A DNA stretch of 64,000 bases from Eubacterium uniforme (GTDB taxonomy: Bacteria; Bacillota; Clostridia; Lachnospirales; Lachnospiraceae). The stretch covers positions 1 through 64,000 of the forward strand of contig NZ_FUXZ01000010.1 in the NCBI RefSeq assembly GCF_900167115.1, written 5' to 3'. Under the pieces are notes generated by a model. The model had not been told where the DNA came from, searched no databases, and was given only the letters and a program-made list of their open reading frames with translations. Of this stretch, positions 1-8,226 are shown in pieces; within the stretch, counting starts at the first letter, position 1; every line of letters begins with the position of its first letter. The position numbers and the translations under genes are program-made.

Positions 1-117
1 AAAAGACTGTTCAGAAGAGGCTTAGAAAACGTAAATTTAGAGTTAACCCTGATTGCTTGTGCTTTTAACCTTTATAAATATCACAATAAACGAAAGAGAT
101 TGAAGATGATTGCATGA
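1..117 (+). CDS. IS1182-family transposase, C-terminal fragment
   Basis: Frame 1 reads from the first base to a TGA at 115-117. The 38 residues include the stretch RGLENVNLELTLIACAFNLY, followed by a basic tail, which is the typical C-terminus of IS1182-type DDE transposases. No start is in the window, so whether the full gene is intact cannot be judged. It is not the missing 3' part of the truncated copy at 49577-50320 in any direct sense, because that copy has its own joined right end. Confidence 0.8.
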   Translation, partial: KRLFRRGLENVNLELTLIACAFNLYKYHNKRKRLKMIA

Positions 118-275
118 TATCAGGTAACTGAATAGATTAAAAAAGCTCTTATTAACATAGGGCTTATTAAAGTACCTCTAAAATCAACAATTATAATAAT
201 TATACATAGAGAAACAGAACTGCATTGGCCATTGCCAATGCAGTTCTGCTATTTAGAGACTTTTTTTACAGTCCC
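1..275 (+). mobile_element. 3' end of an IS1182-type insertion sequence (cut by window edge)
   Basis: The stretch holds the last 38 codons of a transposase, an inverted repeat (arms 215-229 and 234-248, centred on TTGGC/GCCAA) and a terminus reading GACTTTTTTTACAGTCCC at about 258-275. The same transposase family, the same kind of hairpin and the same terminus (as reverse complement GGGGATGTAAAAAAAGTCTC) occur at the edge of the element at 49515-50397, so the right boundary near 275 is well supported. The rest of the element lies left of the window. Confidence 0.8.
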
Positions 276-405
276 TTTAAATTTTAGGTAGATTTTTTAG
301 ACAAGTAATAGTATAATATTTACGGACTTTTTTTAAATACTAGAGTAACTATATATTTTACATATAGATTAGGTGTGGAAAAACCTAGTCAATAAGGAGG
401 AAAAA

Positions 406-1683
406 ATGGTAAGAGCTATTGTTGGAGCTTGCTGGGGTGATGAAGGTAAAGGTAAAATTACCGACATGTTAAGTGAAGAATCAGATATTATTATCAGATT
501 CCAGGGTGGTGCTAATGCAGGCCACACTATTATTAATGATTATGGTAAATTTGCACTTCATACATTACCATCAGGTGTTTTCTATGATCACACTACAAGT
601 ATTATAGGAAATGGTGTTGCACTTGATATTCCAAAGCTTTTCAATGAAATTAAACAAATCGTAGACAGAGGAGTTCCAATGCCTAAGATTTTAGTATCAG
701 ACAGAGCACAGATGGTTATGCCATATCATGTATTGTTTGATGAGTATGAAGAAGAAAGACTTGCAGGAAAGTCATTTGGTTCAACAAAGTCAGGTATTGC
801 ACCTTTTTATTCAGATAAATATGCAAAGATTGGTTTCCAGGTATCAGAATTATTTGATGACGAAGCTACAATCAGAGAAAAGATTGAAAGAGTAATTTTA
901 CAGAAGAACGTACTTCTTGAACATTTATACAAGAAGCCACTTCTTAAAGTTGATGATATTTACAACACACTTATGGAATACAAGAAGATGGTTGAGCCAT
1001 ATGTATGTGATGTTTCAGCATTCTTAGCACAGGCTATTAAGGATAACAAGACTATCCTTCTTGAAGGACAGCTTGGTTCCCTTAAGGATCCAGATCACGG
1101 TATCTATCCTATGGTTACATCATCATCAACACTTGCTGGATACGGCGCAATTGGTGCTGGTATTCCACCATATGAAATTAAGGATGTTGTTACAGTTGTT
1201 AAGGCTTACTCATCAGCAGTTGGTGCAGGTGAATTCGTAAGTGAAATATTTGGTGATGAAGCTGATGAACTTAGACGTCGCGGTGGTGACGGTGGTGAGT
1301 TCGGTGCTACAACAGGTCGTCCACGTAGAATGGGATGGTTTGATGCAGTTGCTTCAAGATATGGTTGTAGAATTCAGGGTACAACTAAGGTTGCCCTTAC
1401 AGTACTTGATGTACTTGGATACTTAGATGAAATTCCAATTTGTGTTGGATATGAAATTGATGGTGAGGTTACAAAGGACTTCCCTACAACTAATAAGCTT
1501 AAGAAAGCTAAACCAGTTTATGAAGTACTTCCAGGTTGGAAGGAAGATATCAGAGGTATTACAGAGTATGATAAGCTTCCTGAAAATTGTAGAAAGTACA
1601 TCGAAAAGATTGAAGAAGAACTTGGTGTTCCAATTGCATTTGTTTCAAATGGTCCAAGTAGACACGAAATCATTAAGAGATAG
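406..1683 (+). CDS. purA: Adenylosuccinate synthetase PurA
   Basis: Catalyses GTP-dependent condensation of IMP and aspartate to adenylosuccinate, the first committed step from IMP to AMP, in the cytosol. The N-terminus (VGACWGDEGKGKITD) carries the P-loop-like GDEGKGK motif, followed by GGANAGHT and, later, the TGRPRRMGWFD segment that binds GTP and ribose; 425 residues is normal for the family. ATG 406 is chosen over an upstream GTG at 373 because AAGGAGG ends 5 bp before it and the protein then starts exactly at the conserved glycine-rich region. It is monocistronic, with a terminator at 1719. It follows an IS end, so its promoter may lie partly in or beside IS sequence; a TATAAT at 312-317 is the best -10 candidate. 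Confidence 0.97.
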   Translation: MVRAIVGACWGDEGKGKITDMLSEESDIIIRFQGGANAGHTIINDYGKFALHTLPSGVFYDHTTSIIGNGVALDIPKLFNEIKQIVDRGVPMPKILVSDRAQMVMPYHVLFDEYEEERLAGKSFGSTKSGIAPFYSDKYAKIGFQVSELFDDEATIREKIERVILQKNVLLEHLYKKPLLKVDDIYNTLMEYKKMVEPYVCDVSAFLAQAIKDNKTILLEGQLGSLKDPDHGIYPMVTSSSTLAGYGAIGAGIPPYEIKDVVTVVKAYSSAVGAGEFVSEIFGDEADELRRRGGDGGEFGATTGRPRRMGWFDAVASRYGCRIQGTTKVALTVLDVLGYLDEIPICVGYEIDGEVTKDFPTTNKLKKAKPVYEVLPGWKEDIRGITEYDKLPENCRKYIEKIEEELGVPIAFVSNGPSRHEIIKR

Positions 1684-1718
1684 TATCGTTTTGATACAAA
1701 TTATATTAAGATTATTAA

Positions 1719-1756
1719 GCAGGTTGCGATTAATATCGCAACCTGATATTTTTTTA
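1719..1756 (+). terminator. Intrinsic terminator of purA
   Basis: Stem AGGTTGCGAT/ATCGCAACCT with a short AATATT-type loop, followed by ATATTTTTTT. It closes the purA transcript just before the first ECF-sigma cassette. Confidence 0.85.
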
Positions 1757-1777
1757 AAAAAATTTACAATTTAATAT

Positions 1778-1805
1778 GTGACCAAATGATATAGTTATGT
1801 GTATA
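1778..1805 (+). promoter_or_regulatory. ECF-type promoter of sigma cassette 1
   Basis: -35 GTGACC (1778-1783), 16 bp spacer, -10 TGTATA (1800-1805), then TGAAAGGG five bases on. The same layout precedes every sigma gene of this family in the window, and the -10 resembles the CGTATA of known ECF regulons, so it is read as the autoregulated promoter. Confidence 0.75.
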
Positions 1806-1859
1806 ATAGGTGAAAGGGTTAAATGCTAATATTTTTGTAGATATAGTTAGGAGTACTAA

Positions 1860-2369
1860 ATGGATAATATATTAGGAAACAAGGATATTGAAAAAACAAT
1901 TGATAAATACAGTAATATGTTGTATAGAACTTGTTTTTTGATGTTGAGAAATAAGCAGGATGCCGAAGACGTAATGCAGGAGACATTTATAAGTTACATG
2001 ACTTCAAATATGGGCTTTGTATCAGAAGAACATAAGAAGGCATGGTTATTAAGAGTGTCCCAAAATAAGTGTAAAAACATACTTAGATTTCACAAGGCAC
2101 ATGCGCACACATCGTATGAAGAATTGGAAGAAACACTTCCAGCAAATGCAAAAATATTGGAAGAAGATGTTGACGAACTTTTTAGAATTGCTGAGTTAAG
2201 TTATAATCTGAAAAGCGTAGTTATGATGTATTATATTGAAGGATATAGCGTTAAAGAAACCGCTGAAATTCTTGAAATTAAGACTTCTGCTGTCAAAATG
2301 AGGTTAAAGCGAGCAAGGGAAATCCTGAAAATAACCTATGAAAAAGTTTATGAGATGGGGGTGAACTAA
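1860..2369 (+). CDS. ECF sigma factor (cassette 1)
   Basis: A 169-residue sigma-70-family protein with only regions 2 and 4, as in extracytoplasmic-function sigma factors. Region 2 (about residues 10-70) has DIEKTIDKYSNMLYRTCFLM and DAEDVMQETF; the conserved linker HKKAWLLRVSQNKCK follows; region 4 (about 115-165) ends with the recognition helix SAVKMRLKRARE. It should direct RNA polymerase to promoters like the one at 1778 and would be held by the membrane protein encoded 1 bp downstream. ATG 1860 is preceded by TAGGAG. Its helix class (KMRLKR) matches the GTGAC-type -35 at its own promoter. Confidence 0.93.
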   Translation: MDNILGNKDIEKTIDKYSNMLYRTCFLMLRNKQDAEDVMQETFISYMTSNMGFVSEEHKKAWLLRVSQNKCKNILRFHKAHAHTSYEELEETLPANAKILEEDVDELFRIAELSYNLKSVVMMYYIEGYSVKETAEILEIKTSAVKMRLKRAREILKITYEKVYEMGVN

Positions 2370-2370
2370 T

Positions 2371-3384
2371 TTGTTTTTTGACGGAGGAAACGATAATACA
2401 TTATATGAAAACTTGGTTGTAAATGATGACTTGAAGGAGCAAATGCTAAAAGCATGCATGGAAGCTAAAAGCAAGGAATTAGAATCAAGTAAGGGAGAAA
2501 GCGAGAAGAGAGAAAGAAAGAGAAATGGGAAAAGTACATATGGAAATTTGTTTGCATATGCTTCCGTAGCAATTGTTTCAATCGTGGTATCTGGCTTGCT
2601 TATAATAGCCGGAATTGGGAAGATTAAGAATAGTAATAGTGGTGGAGTTAGTCCAAGAGTTGGAAAGGAAAGCGAAACCATAACAGAAAAAACAACTGAA
2701 ACAGTAAATGAGACTGAAAGTAATATAAAAGAAACTGAGAATAAGGATGGCTATGTGGACATTAGATCTGTAGTTGAGCAATTCAGTAGATATAGAAATA
2801 AATGGGATCATGAATTTGATGAATACATACTAGAAACAGGCATTAAATATACAATGACTGACCTTGATCATAATGGTAATCCAGAACTAATCACTTCAGC
2901 TATATTAGGAGATGCCATGATTTCGGAAATTCATATTTTTGAACTTATGGACGGAAAAATAATTAATCGTACTGAAGGCATGAGTATGGAAAATACAATG
3001 GAGATGCCAGATGTAACACTATTTAATGAATTTGTTACATATTATGATAGTGAAAATAATGTTTATTATTATGAATGTCCAGATTATTCGAATATGAGAG
3101 GAGGAAAACATCCTTCTTCCATGGAACAGTCTGTTATATTTAAATTGAGCGATGGAGTATTTGCTGTAGAAGGTAAACAGACTAAAAATGAAAATGACGG
3201 AGAAGTCATTTATAGAGATGAAAAGAATAATATAATTACTGAAAAAGAGTTTAAAACATTAAATGATAAAGTAATGTGTGAGCAAAATGGTTATGAAAAG
3301 AAGACTACTAAAATTCAATGGACAGAATTGAAAGATATATATGAGTTAGTGGATTGTTATAAAACATTTATAAACGAAAATTAA
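2371..3384 (+). CDS. Putative membrane anti-sigma factor, sensor type A (cassette 1)
   Basis: TTG start at 2371 after GGGGGTG, 1 bp beyond the sigma stop; the paralogue at 3415 begins with ATG at the homologous codon, which supports the start. Residues 1-60 are a charged cytoplasmic segment with the family pattern YENLVVNDDLKEQMLKAC, about 61-83 form a membrane span, then a Thr/Glu-rich linker and an ectodomain of about 210 residues containing TMTDLDHNGNPEL, an acidic DxDxNG loop like calcium-binding sites. The anti-sigma role is inferred from pairing with the sigma gene and topology; no Cys/His zinc anti-sigma motif is present. Confidence 0.75.
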   Translation: MFFDGGNDNTLYENLVVNDDLKEQMLKACMEAKSKELESSKGESEKRERKRNGKSTYGNLFAYASVAIVSIVVSGLLIIAGIGKIKNSNSGGVSPRVGKESETITEKTTETVNETESNIKETENKDGYVDIRSVVEQFSRYRNKWDHEFDEYILETGIKYTMTDLDHNGNPELITSAILGDAMISEIHIFELMDGKIINRTEGMSMENTMEMPDVTLFNEFVTYYDSENNVYYYECPDYSNMRGGKHPSSMEQSVIFKLSDGVFAVEGKQTKNENDGEVIYRDEKNNIITEKEFKTLNDKVMCEQNGYEKKTTKIQWTELKDIYELVDCYKTFINEN

Positions 3385-3414
3385 ATTACTAGAAATAAAA
3401 GGAGGTGAACTGAT

Positions 3415-4458
3415 ATGTTTTTTGATGAAGATAGAGATAATACACTTTATGAAAATTTGGTGGTTAATGATGATTTAAAGCAGCAAATGCTTAAGGCTTG
3501 CAAGGAGGCACAAGAAAAAAGTTCACGTCCTGATGATGAGTTGAGCAGTAAAAGAGAGAGAATAAATGAGAATAAGAGTGTTTATGGAACACTAATTAGA
3601 AATGTATCAGTAGCAGTTGTTTCAATTTGTGCTTCTGGACTGCTTATAATTGCAGCAGTTAATCAAATTGGTAAGAATAAAGGTGGAAGTACACCATCGA
3701 TGGCTAAGGATACTACTGGATTTACAACAGAAAAGTTGAGTGATAGAAACGCAGAAAAATTAACTGACAATTCTAAAGAGACGGAATTAGTTACTAGTGA
3801 AGAAGAAGGTATGTATGGCGATTATAAAGATATAAAAGCCGCAATAGACCAATTTGACATATACTCAGATAAATGGAAAGATTTGCTTTCAGATGAAGGT
3901 TCTAAATATGGCGTAAAATATACAATGACAGATCTTGACCATAATGGTAATCCTGAGATTATTGTTACCAATATTGAGGGGACCATGTATCGTACAAACT
4001 TACATATCTTTGAACTTGAAGATGGAAAGCCAAAAGAACGAGTTAAATTATTAGATAGTGAATCTATGATGTCATTACCAGATATTTCACTATCTGATGA
4101 ATTAGTTTGTTATCATGATATGTTAAATGATTCATATACATATTTGGGAATAGATTATTTTGAAAGTAAAGAAGCAGAAGGTGTAATGAAAATTGAAAGT
4201 AAAGTAGATTTTTCATTAGATGATGGTATGTTTGATTTGACTGTAAGAAATACTAAAACAACTAAAGAAAATAAAACAACATACGCAGATTGGGATGGAA
4301 ACAAAATAACTAAAAAAGAATATGAAAAATATGATGATAAGACATTGGATGAAAGTAAAGACTTTGAAAAATCAACAGTAAAATTAAAGTGGGTAGACCT
4401 AAAAAATGGCTCACAAGAGTTGTTAGATTGCTATAAAGTATTTATTAATGAAGAATAA
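3415..4458 (+). CDS. Second anti-sigma-like membrane protein, sensor type A (cassette 1)
   Basis: A close paralogue of the gene just upstream: the first 20 residues are nearly identical (FFDEDRDNTLYENLVVNDDL), followed by a membrane span at about residues 60-85 and the same ectodomain type with TMTDLDHNGNPEI. ATG 3415 follows AAAAGGAGGTGA. This is the only cassette with two downstream partners, most simply a tandem duplication. It may compete for the same sigma factor or respond to a related cue; neither can be told from sequence. Transcription ends at the hairpin at 4488. Confidence 0.72.
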   Translation: MFFDEDRDNTLYENLVVNDDLKQQMLKACKEAQEKSSRPDDELSSKRERINENKSVYGTLIRNVSVAVVSICASGLLIIAAVNQIGKNKGGSTPSMAKDTTGFTTEKLSDRNAEKLTDNSKETELVTSEEEGMYGDYKDIKAAIDQFDIYSDKWKDLLSDEGSKYGVKYTMTDLDHNGNPEIIVTNIEGTMYRTNLHIFELEDGKPKERVKLLDSESMMSLPDISLSDELVCYHDMLNDSYTYLGIDYFESKEAEGVMKIESKVDFSLDDGMFDLTVRNTKTTKENKTTYADWDGNKITKKEYEKYDDKTLDESKDFEKSTVKLKWVDLKNGSQELLDCYKVFINEE

Positions 4459-4487
4459 TATATATATCCAAAAAATTATACCATACA

Positions 4488-4525
4488 AAGATCCTTCGCA
4501 CGTTTAGTGCGGGGGACTTTTTTGC
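4488..4525 (+). terminator. Intrinsic terminator of cassette 1
   Basis: Imperfect stem of AAGATCCTTCGCAC with GTGCGGGGGACTT around a GTTTA loop, followed by a T run. Confidence 0.8.
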
Positions 4526-4528
4526 GTA

Positions 4529-4557
4529 TTGACACTCTGTTTTTAGGTTGGTATTAT
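4529..4557 (+). promoter_or_regulatory. SigA-type promoter for the helveticin-like gene
   Basis: TTGACA (4529-4534), 17 bp, TATTAT (4552-4557). It sits immediately after the previous terminator and 94 bp before the start codon, so this gene appears to be under the housekeeping sigma factor rather than the ECF type. Confidence 0.75.
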
Positions 4558-4650
4558 GGTTATATGGGGTGCTATCTTTATGATAGTTTAGTATTTCTGT
4601 TGTGGGGACAGAGTTAAAGGTTTTTACATTTTGGGAGGTATATAAGGGTA

Positions 4651-6219
4651 TTGAATTTTAAAACTAAAAGATGTGGGAAGGTTTTAGTTTTTCTTTTGAT
4701 TGTTTCTTTGATGTTTGCGCATTGCACTACCTTGGAAAGCGTGTATGCAAAGACTAAGAGTAGCAGCAGTAAGGTTGTGAAGAAGAGTAAGAAGACCAAG
4801 AAGAAAGCTAAGAAGGTAAAGAAAACTAAGAAGGTTAAGAAATCAAAGAAAAACAAGAAAAATAATAAATCAAATAAAAAATTAAAGAAAAAGATTAAGA
4901 CTATAAAGAATCAAAAGAAAAAAGCTAAAAATAATAAGATTAAGAAGAATAAAACTTCTAAAAAGAATAAATATAAGAAATTATATAAAAAGAAAAACAA
5001 AACAAATAGTTTAAAGAAGAAAAATAAAAAGAAAACAACTACTAAGTCAAATAAAAAGACTAAAAGAATAAAGAAACAAAAGAATAAGAAAACCAATAGT
5101 AAAAAATTAAAAACAAAGAATAATAAAAAGATATATAAAAATAAGAAACATAAACTAAAAACCAAAAAGAAAACTAAGCTTACAAAAAAATCAAATACTA
5201 AGAATAGTACAAAAATAATAAAAAACACACAGGCTACAACTTCAGCAGCAAATAAGGTGGTTGGTGTTAAACATCAATATGATATTAACTTGAAAAACTT
5301 TAAGCATGCAGTGCAGGCTTGTGTTAAAGTTGGAGATGATCTTTATATTACACAGGCTTATAAGAAAACTGATGATAAAAAAGGAATCTCAAAGAAGATT
5401 GGTGATGGATTTAAGAATGATAATGTGGTTGTTCTTAGTAAGTATAAGTTAAGTGGAGGAGCTTTCGTATATGAGAGCTCAATGTATCTTATAAATGCTG
5501 GCCATGGTCAGACCCTTGAGTATCTTGGTGACGGAAACTTCTTAATTGAATGTGGATATTATCTTGATAAGGCAACTGGTAATGAGTGGTCCACCCAGAT
5601 AGGAAGGATTAAGTATCAAAATGGTACTATCTATTATAACTGGGATATTAAGAGATTTACTTTTTTAAGTTATATGGGAACTAGACGTAAGGGTGACCAA
5701 ATTAAAAGAGTTAGTGCAGCGCTTTCATCTGATGGAAAGAAGTTATTAGTTTGGAAGAGAACTACTAAGGATAAACAGGATTGTATCATTTATAGTATGG
5801 ATAAGGTGAATGCTTTATGGAATGCAGCAAATGATAATGAAGTTTCTTGTAAGAGTGAGGCATTTGCTAAGATGCAGAACGAAGATAGTGGATTCCTTGT
5901 GTGTAAGGATTTTGATAACATTCCATCTTCGGTTCAGGGCGTAGATATATCTGATGGTGAGAATGGAGTATATTCGATTTATATTTCTTCTGGTGATGAG
6001 GAAGTTGGAAAGAAGCTTAAGCTTTATAGATATAATTCAAATAAAAACTTAAAGAGTAGCTGTGATATTGATTATGGCAGCGTTTGGGCTAAAAATTCTG
6101 ATAGAAAGGTTGAAATTGAGGGTATTAGAATAGATGGTGATAATCTTCAATTTGTTCTAAAGGATTCAAAAAGCAAGAAGCATGTGATAGTTTATATTGA
6201 AAAGAAAGACCTTAAATAA
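4651..6219 (+). CDS. Exported Lys-rich protein with helveticin-J-like domain
   Basis: 522 residues. Residues 1-33 look like a signal peptide ending near SVYA. Residues 40-190 are an extreme low-complexity segment of Lys, Asn, Thr and Ser. Residues 205-522 resemble class III bacteriocin helveticin J: GHGQTLEYLGD, WSTQIGRIKY, RVSAALSSDGKKLL, SVQGVD and a final KVEIEGIRI correspond in order to that family as I recall it. The Lys-rich part could bind anionic wall polymers, nucleic acid or membranes. TTG 4651 is the likely start, with GGAGG 12 bp upstream. No immunity gene is evident beside it, so a bacteriocin role is possible but not shown; members of this family also occur as plain surface proteins. 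Confidence 0.7.
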   Translation: MNFKTKRCGKVLVFLLIVSLMFAHCTTLESVYAKTKSSSSKVVKKSKKTKKKAKKVKKTKKVKKSKKNKKNNKSNKKLKKKIKTIKNQKKKAKNNKIKKNKTSKKNKYKKLYKKKNKTNSLKKKNKKKTTTKSNKKTKRIKKQKNKKTNSKKLKTKNNKKIYKNKKHKLKTKKKTKLTKKSNTKNSTKIIKNTQATTSAANKVVGVKHQYDINLKNFKHAVQACVKVGDDLYITQAYKKTDDKKGISKKIGDGFKNDNVVVLSKYKLSGGAFVYESSMYLINAGHGQTLEYLGDGNFLIECGYYLDKATGNEWSTQIGRIKYQNGTIYYNWDIKRFTFLSYMGTRRKGDQIKRVSAALSSDGKKLLVWKRTTKDKQDCIIYSMDKVNALWNAANDNEVSCKSEAFAKMQNEDSGFLVCKDFDNIPSSVQGVDISDGENGVYSIYISSGDEEVGKKLKLYRYNSNKNLKSSCDIDYGSVWAKNSDRKVEIEGIRIDGDNLQFVLKDSKSKKHVIVYIEKKDLK

Positions 6220-6253
6220 TACTTAGTAACTTAGAATTGACATAAGAATAAAT

Positions 6254-6289
6254 ATGAATCCTCTGCGAAAAAAGCAGGGGATTCTTTAT
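6254..6289 (+). terminator. Intrinsic terminator
   Basis: GAATCCTCTGC / GCAGGGGATTC stem with a GAAAAAA loop and a short T run. It ends the helveticin-like transcript. Confidence 0.8.
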
Positions 6290-6332
6290 GTAATTAACTC
6301 TAAAAAATATTTTTAAAAAATTGTAAATTAGA

Positions 6333-6360
6333 GTGACCTAATAGGGAATTCAATCGTGTA
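6333..6360 (+). promoter_or_regulatory. ECF-type promoter of sigma cassette 2
   Basis: -35 GTGACC (6333-6338), 16 bp, -10 CGTGTA (6355-6360), then TGAAAAGG five bases downstream and AGCGCT further on. Confidence 0.78.
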
Positions 6361-6411
6361 GTATATGAAAAGGCAAAGCGCTAGACTTTTTAAAATATGT
6401 TAGGAGTAGTT

Positions 6412-6930
6412 ATGAATAGACAGGAAGTTAAAAAAGATGTTGAACGCATAATGGATAAATATGGCGAACTCATATTTAAGACCTGTTTTATGATGATGAA
6501 GAACAAATATGATGCTGAAGACATAGTTCAGGATACGTATATGAAATACATATCCTATCTGTCAGAGGGGTATGAATTTGTATCGGATGAACATAAAAAG
6601 GCATGGTTACTTAGAGTTTCGCAGAATAAATGTAAAGATTTGCTTAAGTATAAGACGAAGCATACACATATACAATATGAGGATGTTGAGGAATGCTTAC
6701 TATGTGGTAATGATTATGAGCAAGAAGACATGGATGAATTTTTAAGATTTGCGAATTTAAGTTATGAGCATAAAAGTGTTATTATGCTGCATTACATTGA
6801 AGGCTTTTCTGTCGCGGAAACTGCTGACATATTAAATCTTTCGATTTCGGCCGTGAAAATGAGGCTGAAGCGAGGGCGTGAAAAATTAAAAGAGGCTTAC
6901 GAAAAAATCTATGAAGAGGAGGTACTTTAA
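6412..6930 (+). CDS. ECF sigma factor (cassette 2)
   Basis: 172 residues with region 2 (YGELIFKTCFMMMKNKYDAEDIVQDTY split over residues 18-45), linker HKKAWLLRVSQNKCKD and region 4 with recognition helix SAVKMRLKRGRE. ATG 6412 is chosen because TAGGAG ends 5 bp upstream; the longer reading from 6397 would place that ribosome binding site inside the gene. Stop and next start are directly adjacent, implying translational coupling with the anti-sigma-like gene. Recognition-helix class KMRLKR goes with the GTGACC -35 of its promoter. Confidence 0.93.
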   Translation: MNRQEVKKDVERIMDKYGELIFKTCFMMMKNKYDAEDIVQDTYMKYISYLSEGYEFVSDEHKKAWLLRVSQNKCKDLLKYKTKHTHIQYEDVEECLLCGNDYEQEDMDEFLRFANLSYEHKSVIMLHYIEGFSVAETADILNLSISAVKMRLKRGREKLKEAYEKIYEEEVL

Positions 6931-8046
6931 ATGAAAGTTTGGGAAAATGATAATAACGAAATTTACGATAATGTGCATTTTAGTACTGAATCAAAAGAAC
7001 GAATTTTAGATGAATTAATGAAAAAAATTGATGAAGAGTTTGTAGATGAAGACATTAATGAAGAGGATAATGTTGACTACACATTAAAAAAGAGGAGAAA
7101 TGAAAAGATGAAAAAGAAAAATTTATATGGAACAATGGTAAGGAACGTATCAGTTGCAGCTATTTCAATTGCTTTATCGGGAGCACTTATTTTTGGAGCG
7201 CTTAATCATATTAAAGAAAAGAACGTGAGTGGCAAATCACCAGCTATGGGGAAAGAAACAATTGAGGTTACTACAGATGGTGTAACTAAGGTTTTAGAAA
7301 CAACAACAGAGATTGAAAGTGAGGCAGAAACAGAAGCAAAAACAAGAACAATAGAAGAAACTAAAGAAGTAAAAGAAACTAAAGAAGTAAAAGAAAGTAC
7401 ATATGGTGATGATAGGAAAATTAACGGTCTTATCGACCAGTTCTCAATTTATGAGGATACATGGAAAAATGTATTTTCTAATGGAACAGGTGAAGTAAAA
7501 TATGCCATGACTGATTTAGATCATAATGGAAATCCAGAAATCATTGTTGCAAAAATGGAAGGTAGTGGACATTATACAAGAATGAAGATTTATGAACTTG
7601 TTGATGGAGAAATCAATGAGCGCATACAGGATGATGCTGACCCTGCAATTTCGACAATGGTATATCCAGATATTACACAGGTAGATGAACTTGCAACATA
7701 TTACAATGAAGCAAGATATGTATATATAGCTTCAGATTATACTATTGTTAAAGATGGCGGAAATGTTACTAATTTAGAGAGCAAATGCGAATTTCTTCTT
7801 GAAAATGGTTATTTCGGATGTAACGTTGTTGCTACAAGAGAATCTGAAGGTATTGAAGGAGTAAACAGTAAATACAAAGATTTCAATGATAATCCTATTA
7901 CAGAGGAGGAGTTTATAAACTGCGATCAGAATAAGTATACTAAAGATGGATACAAATATATGACTACAAAGATTAAGTGGACAGATTTAAGCGAGGGAAA
8001 TACAGAGTTAAAAGATAGTTACAAAACTTTTTTGGGAAGAGAGTAA
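6931..8046 (+). CDS. Putative membrane anti-sigma factor, sensor type A (cassette 2)
   Basis: 371 residues: acidic/basic cytoplasmic segment 1-68, membrane span about 70-92, an unusually long Thr/Glu repeat linker with ETKEVKETKEVKES, then an ectodomain related to those at 2371 and 3415, including AMTDLDHNGNPEI. The linker suggests an extended stalk through the cell wall. Pairing with the sigma gene is by abutting stop and start. Function as anti-sigma is inferred; the ligand is unknown. Confidence 0.72.
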   Translation: MKVWENDNNEIYDNVHFSTESKERILDELMKKIDEEFVDEDINEEDNVDYTLKKRRNEKMKKKNLYGTMVRNVSVAAISIALSGALIFGALNHIKEKNVSGKSPAMGKETIEVTTDGVTKVLETTTEIESEAETEAKTRTIEETKEVKETKEVKESTYGDDRKINGLIDQFSIYEDTWKNVFSNGTGEVKYAMTDLDHNGNPEIIVAKMEGSGHYTRMKIYELVDGEINERIQDDADPAISTMVYPDITQVDELATYYNEARYVYIASDYTIVKDGGNVTNLESKCEFLLENGYFGCNVVATRESEGIEGVNSKYKDFNDNPITEEEFINCDQNKYTKDGYKYMTTKIKWTDLSEGNTELKDSYKTFLGRE

Positions 8047-8076
8047 TTTGAGATTTTGAAAAATTTATAAGAGGGA

Positions 8077-8117
8077 AAAGCCTTCACATCTATTAACGGA
8101 TGTGAAGGCTTTTTTAT
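8077..8117 (+). terminator. Intrinsic terminator of cassette 2
   Basis: Strong stem AAAGCCTTCACATC / GATGTGAAGGCTTT followed by TTTTA. Confidence 0.9.
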
Positions 8118-8226
8118 TATCATTATTTCTTATATATAATAATAACTTTTAAGGATTATTCTGTTTTTTAAATTTACATTATAATCATTTTCGTTGAAAT
8201 AAAATGAGAATTTGGAGGTTAGACAT

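Noticed and set aside
373-405. GTG start for purA at 373
   Set aside because: No ribosome binding site there, whereas AAGGAGG lies 5 bp before ATG 406 at the conserved N-terminus.
4911-5228. Minus-strand hydrophobic ORF opposite the Lys-rich segment
   Set aside because: It is the complement of poly-Lys codons (AAA/AAG read as TTT/CTT), has no ribosome binding site and mirrors low complexity of the real gene.
4651-6219. Histone H1-like DNA-binding protein, from the Lys-rich composition
   Set aside because: A signal peptide precedes the Lys-rich part and a helveticin-like domain follows, which fits an exported protein better.
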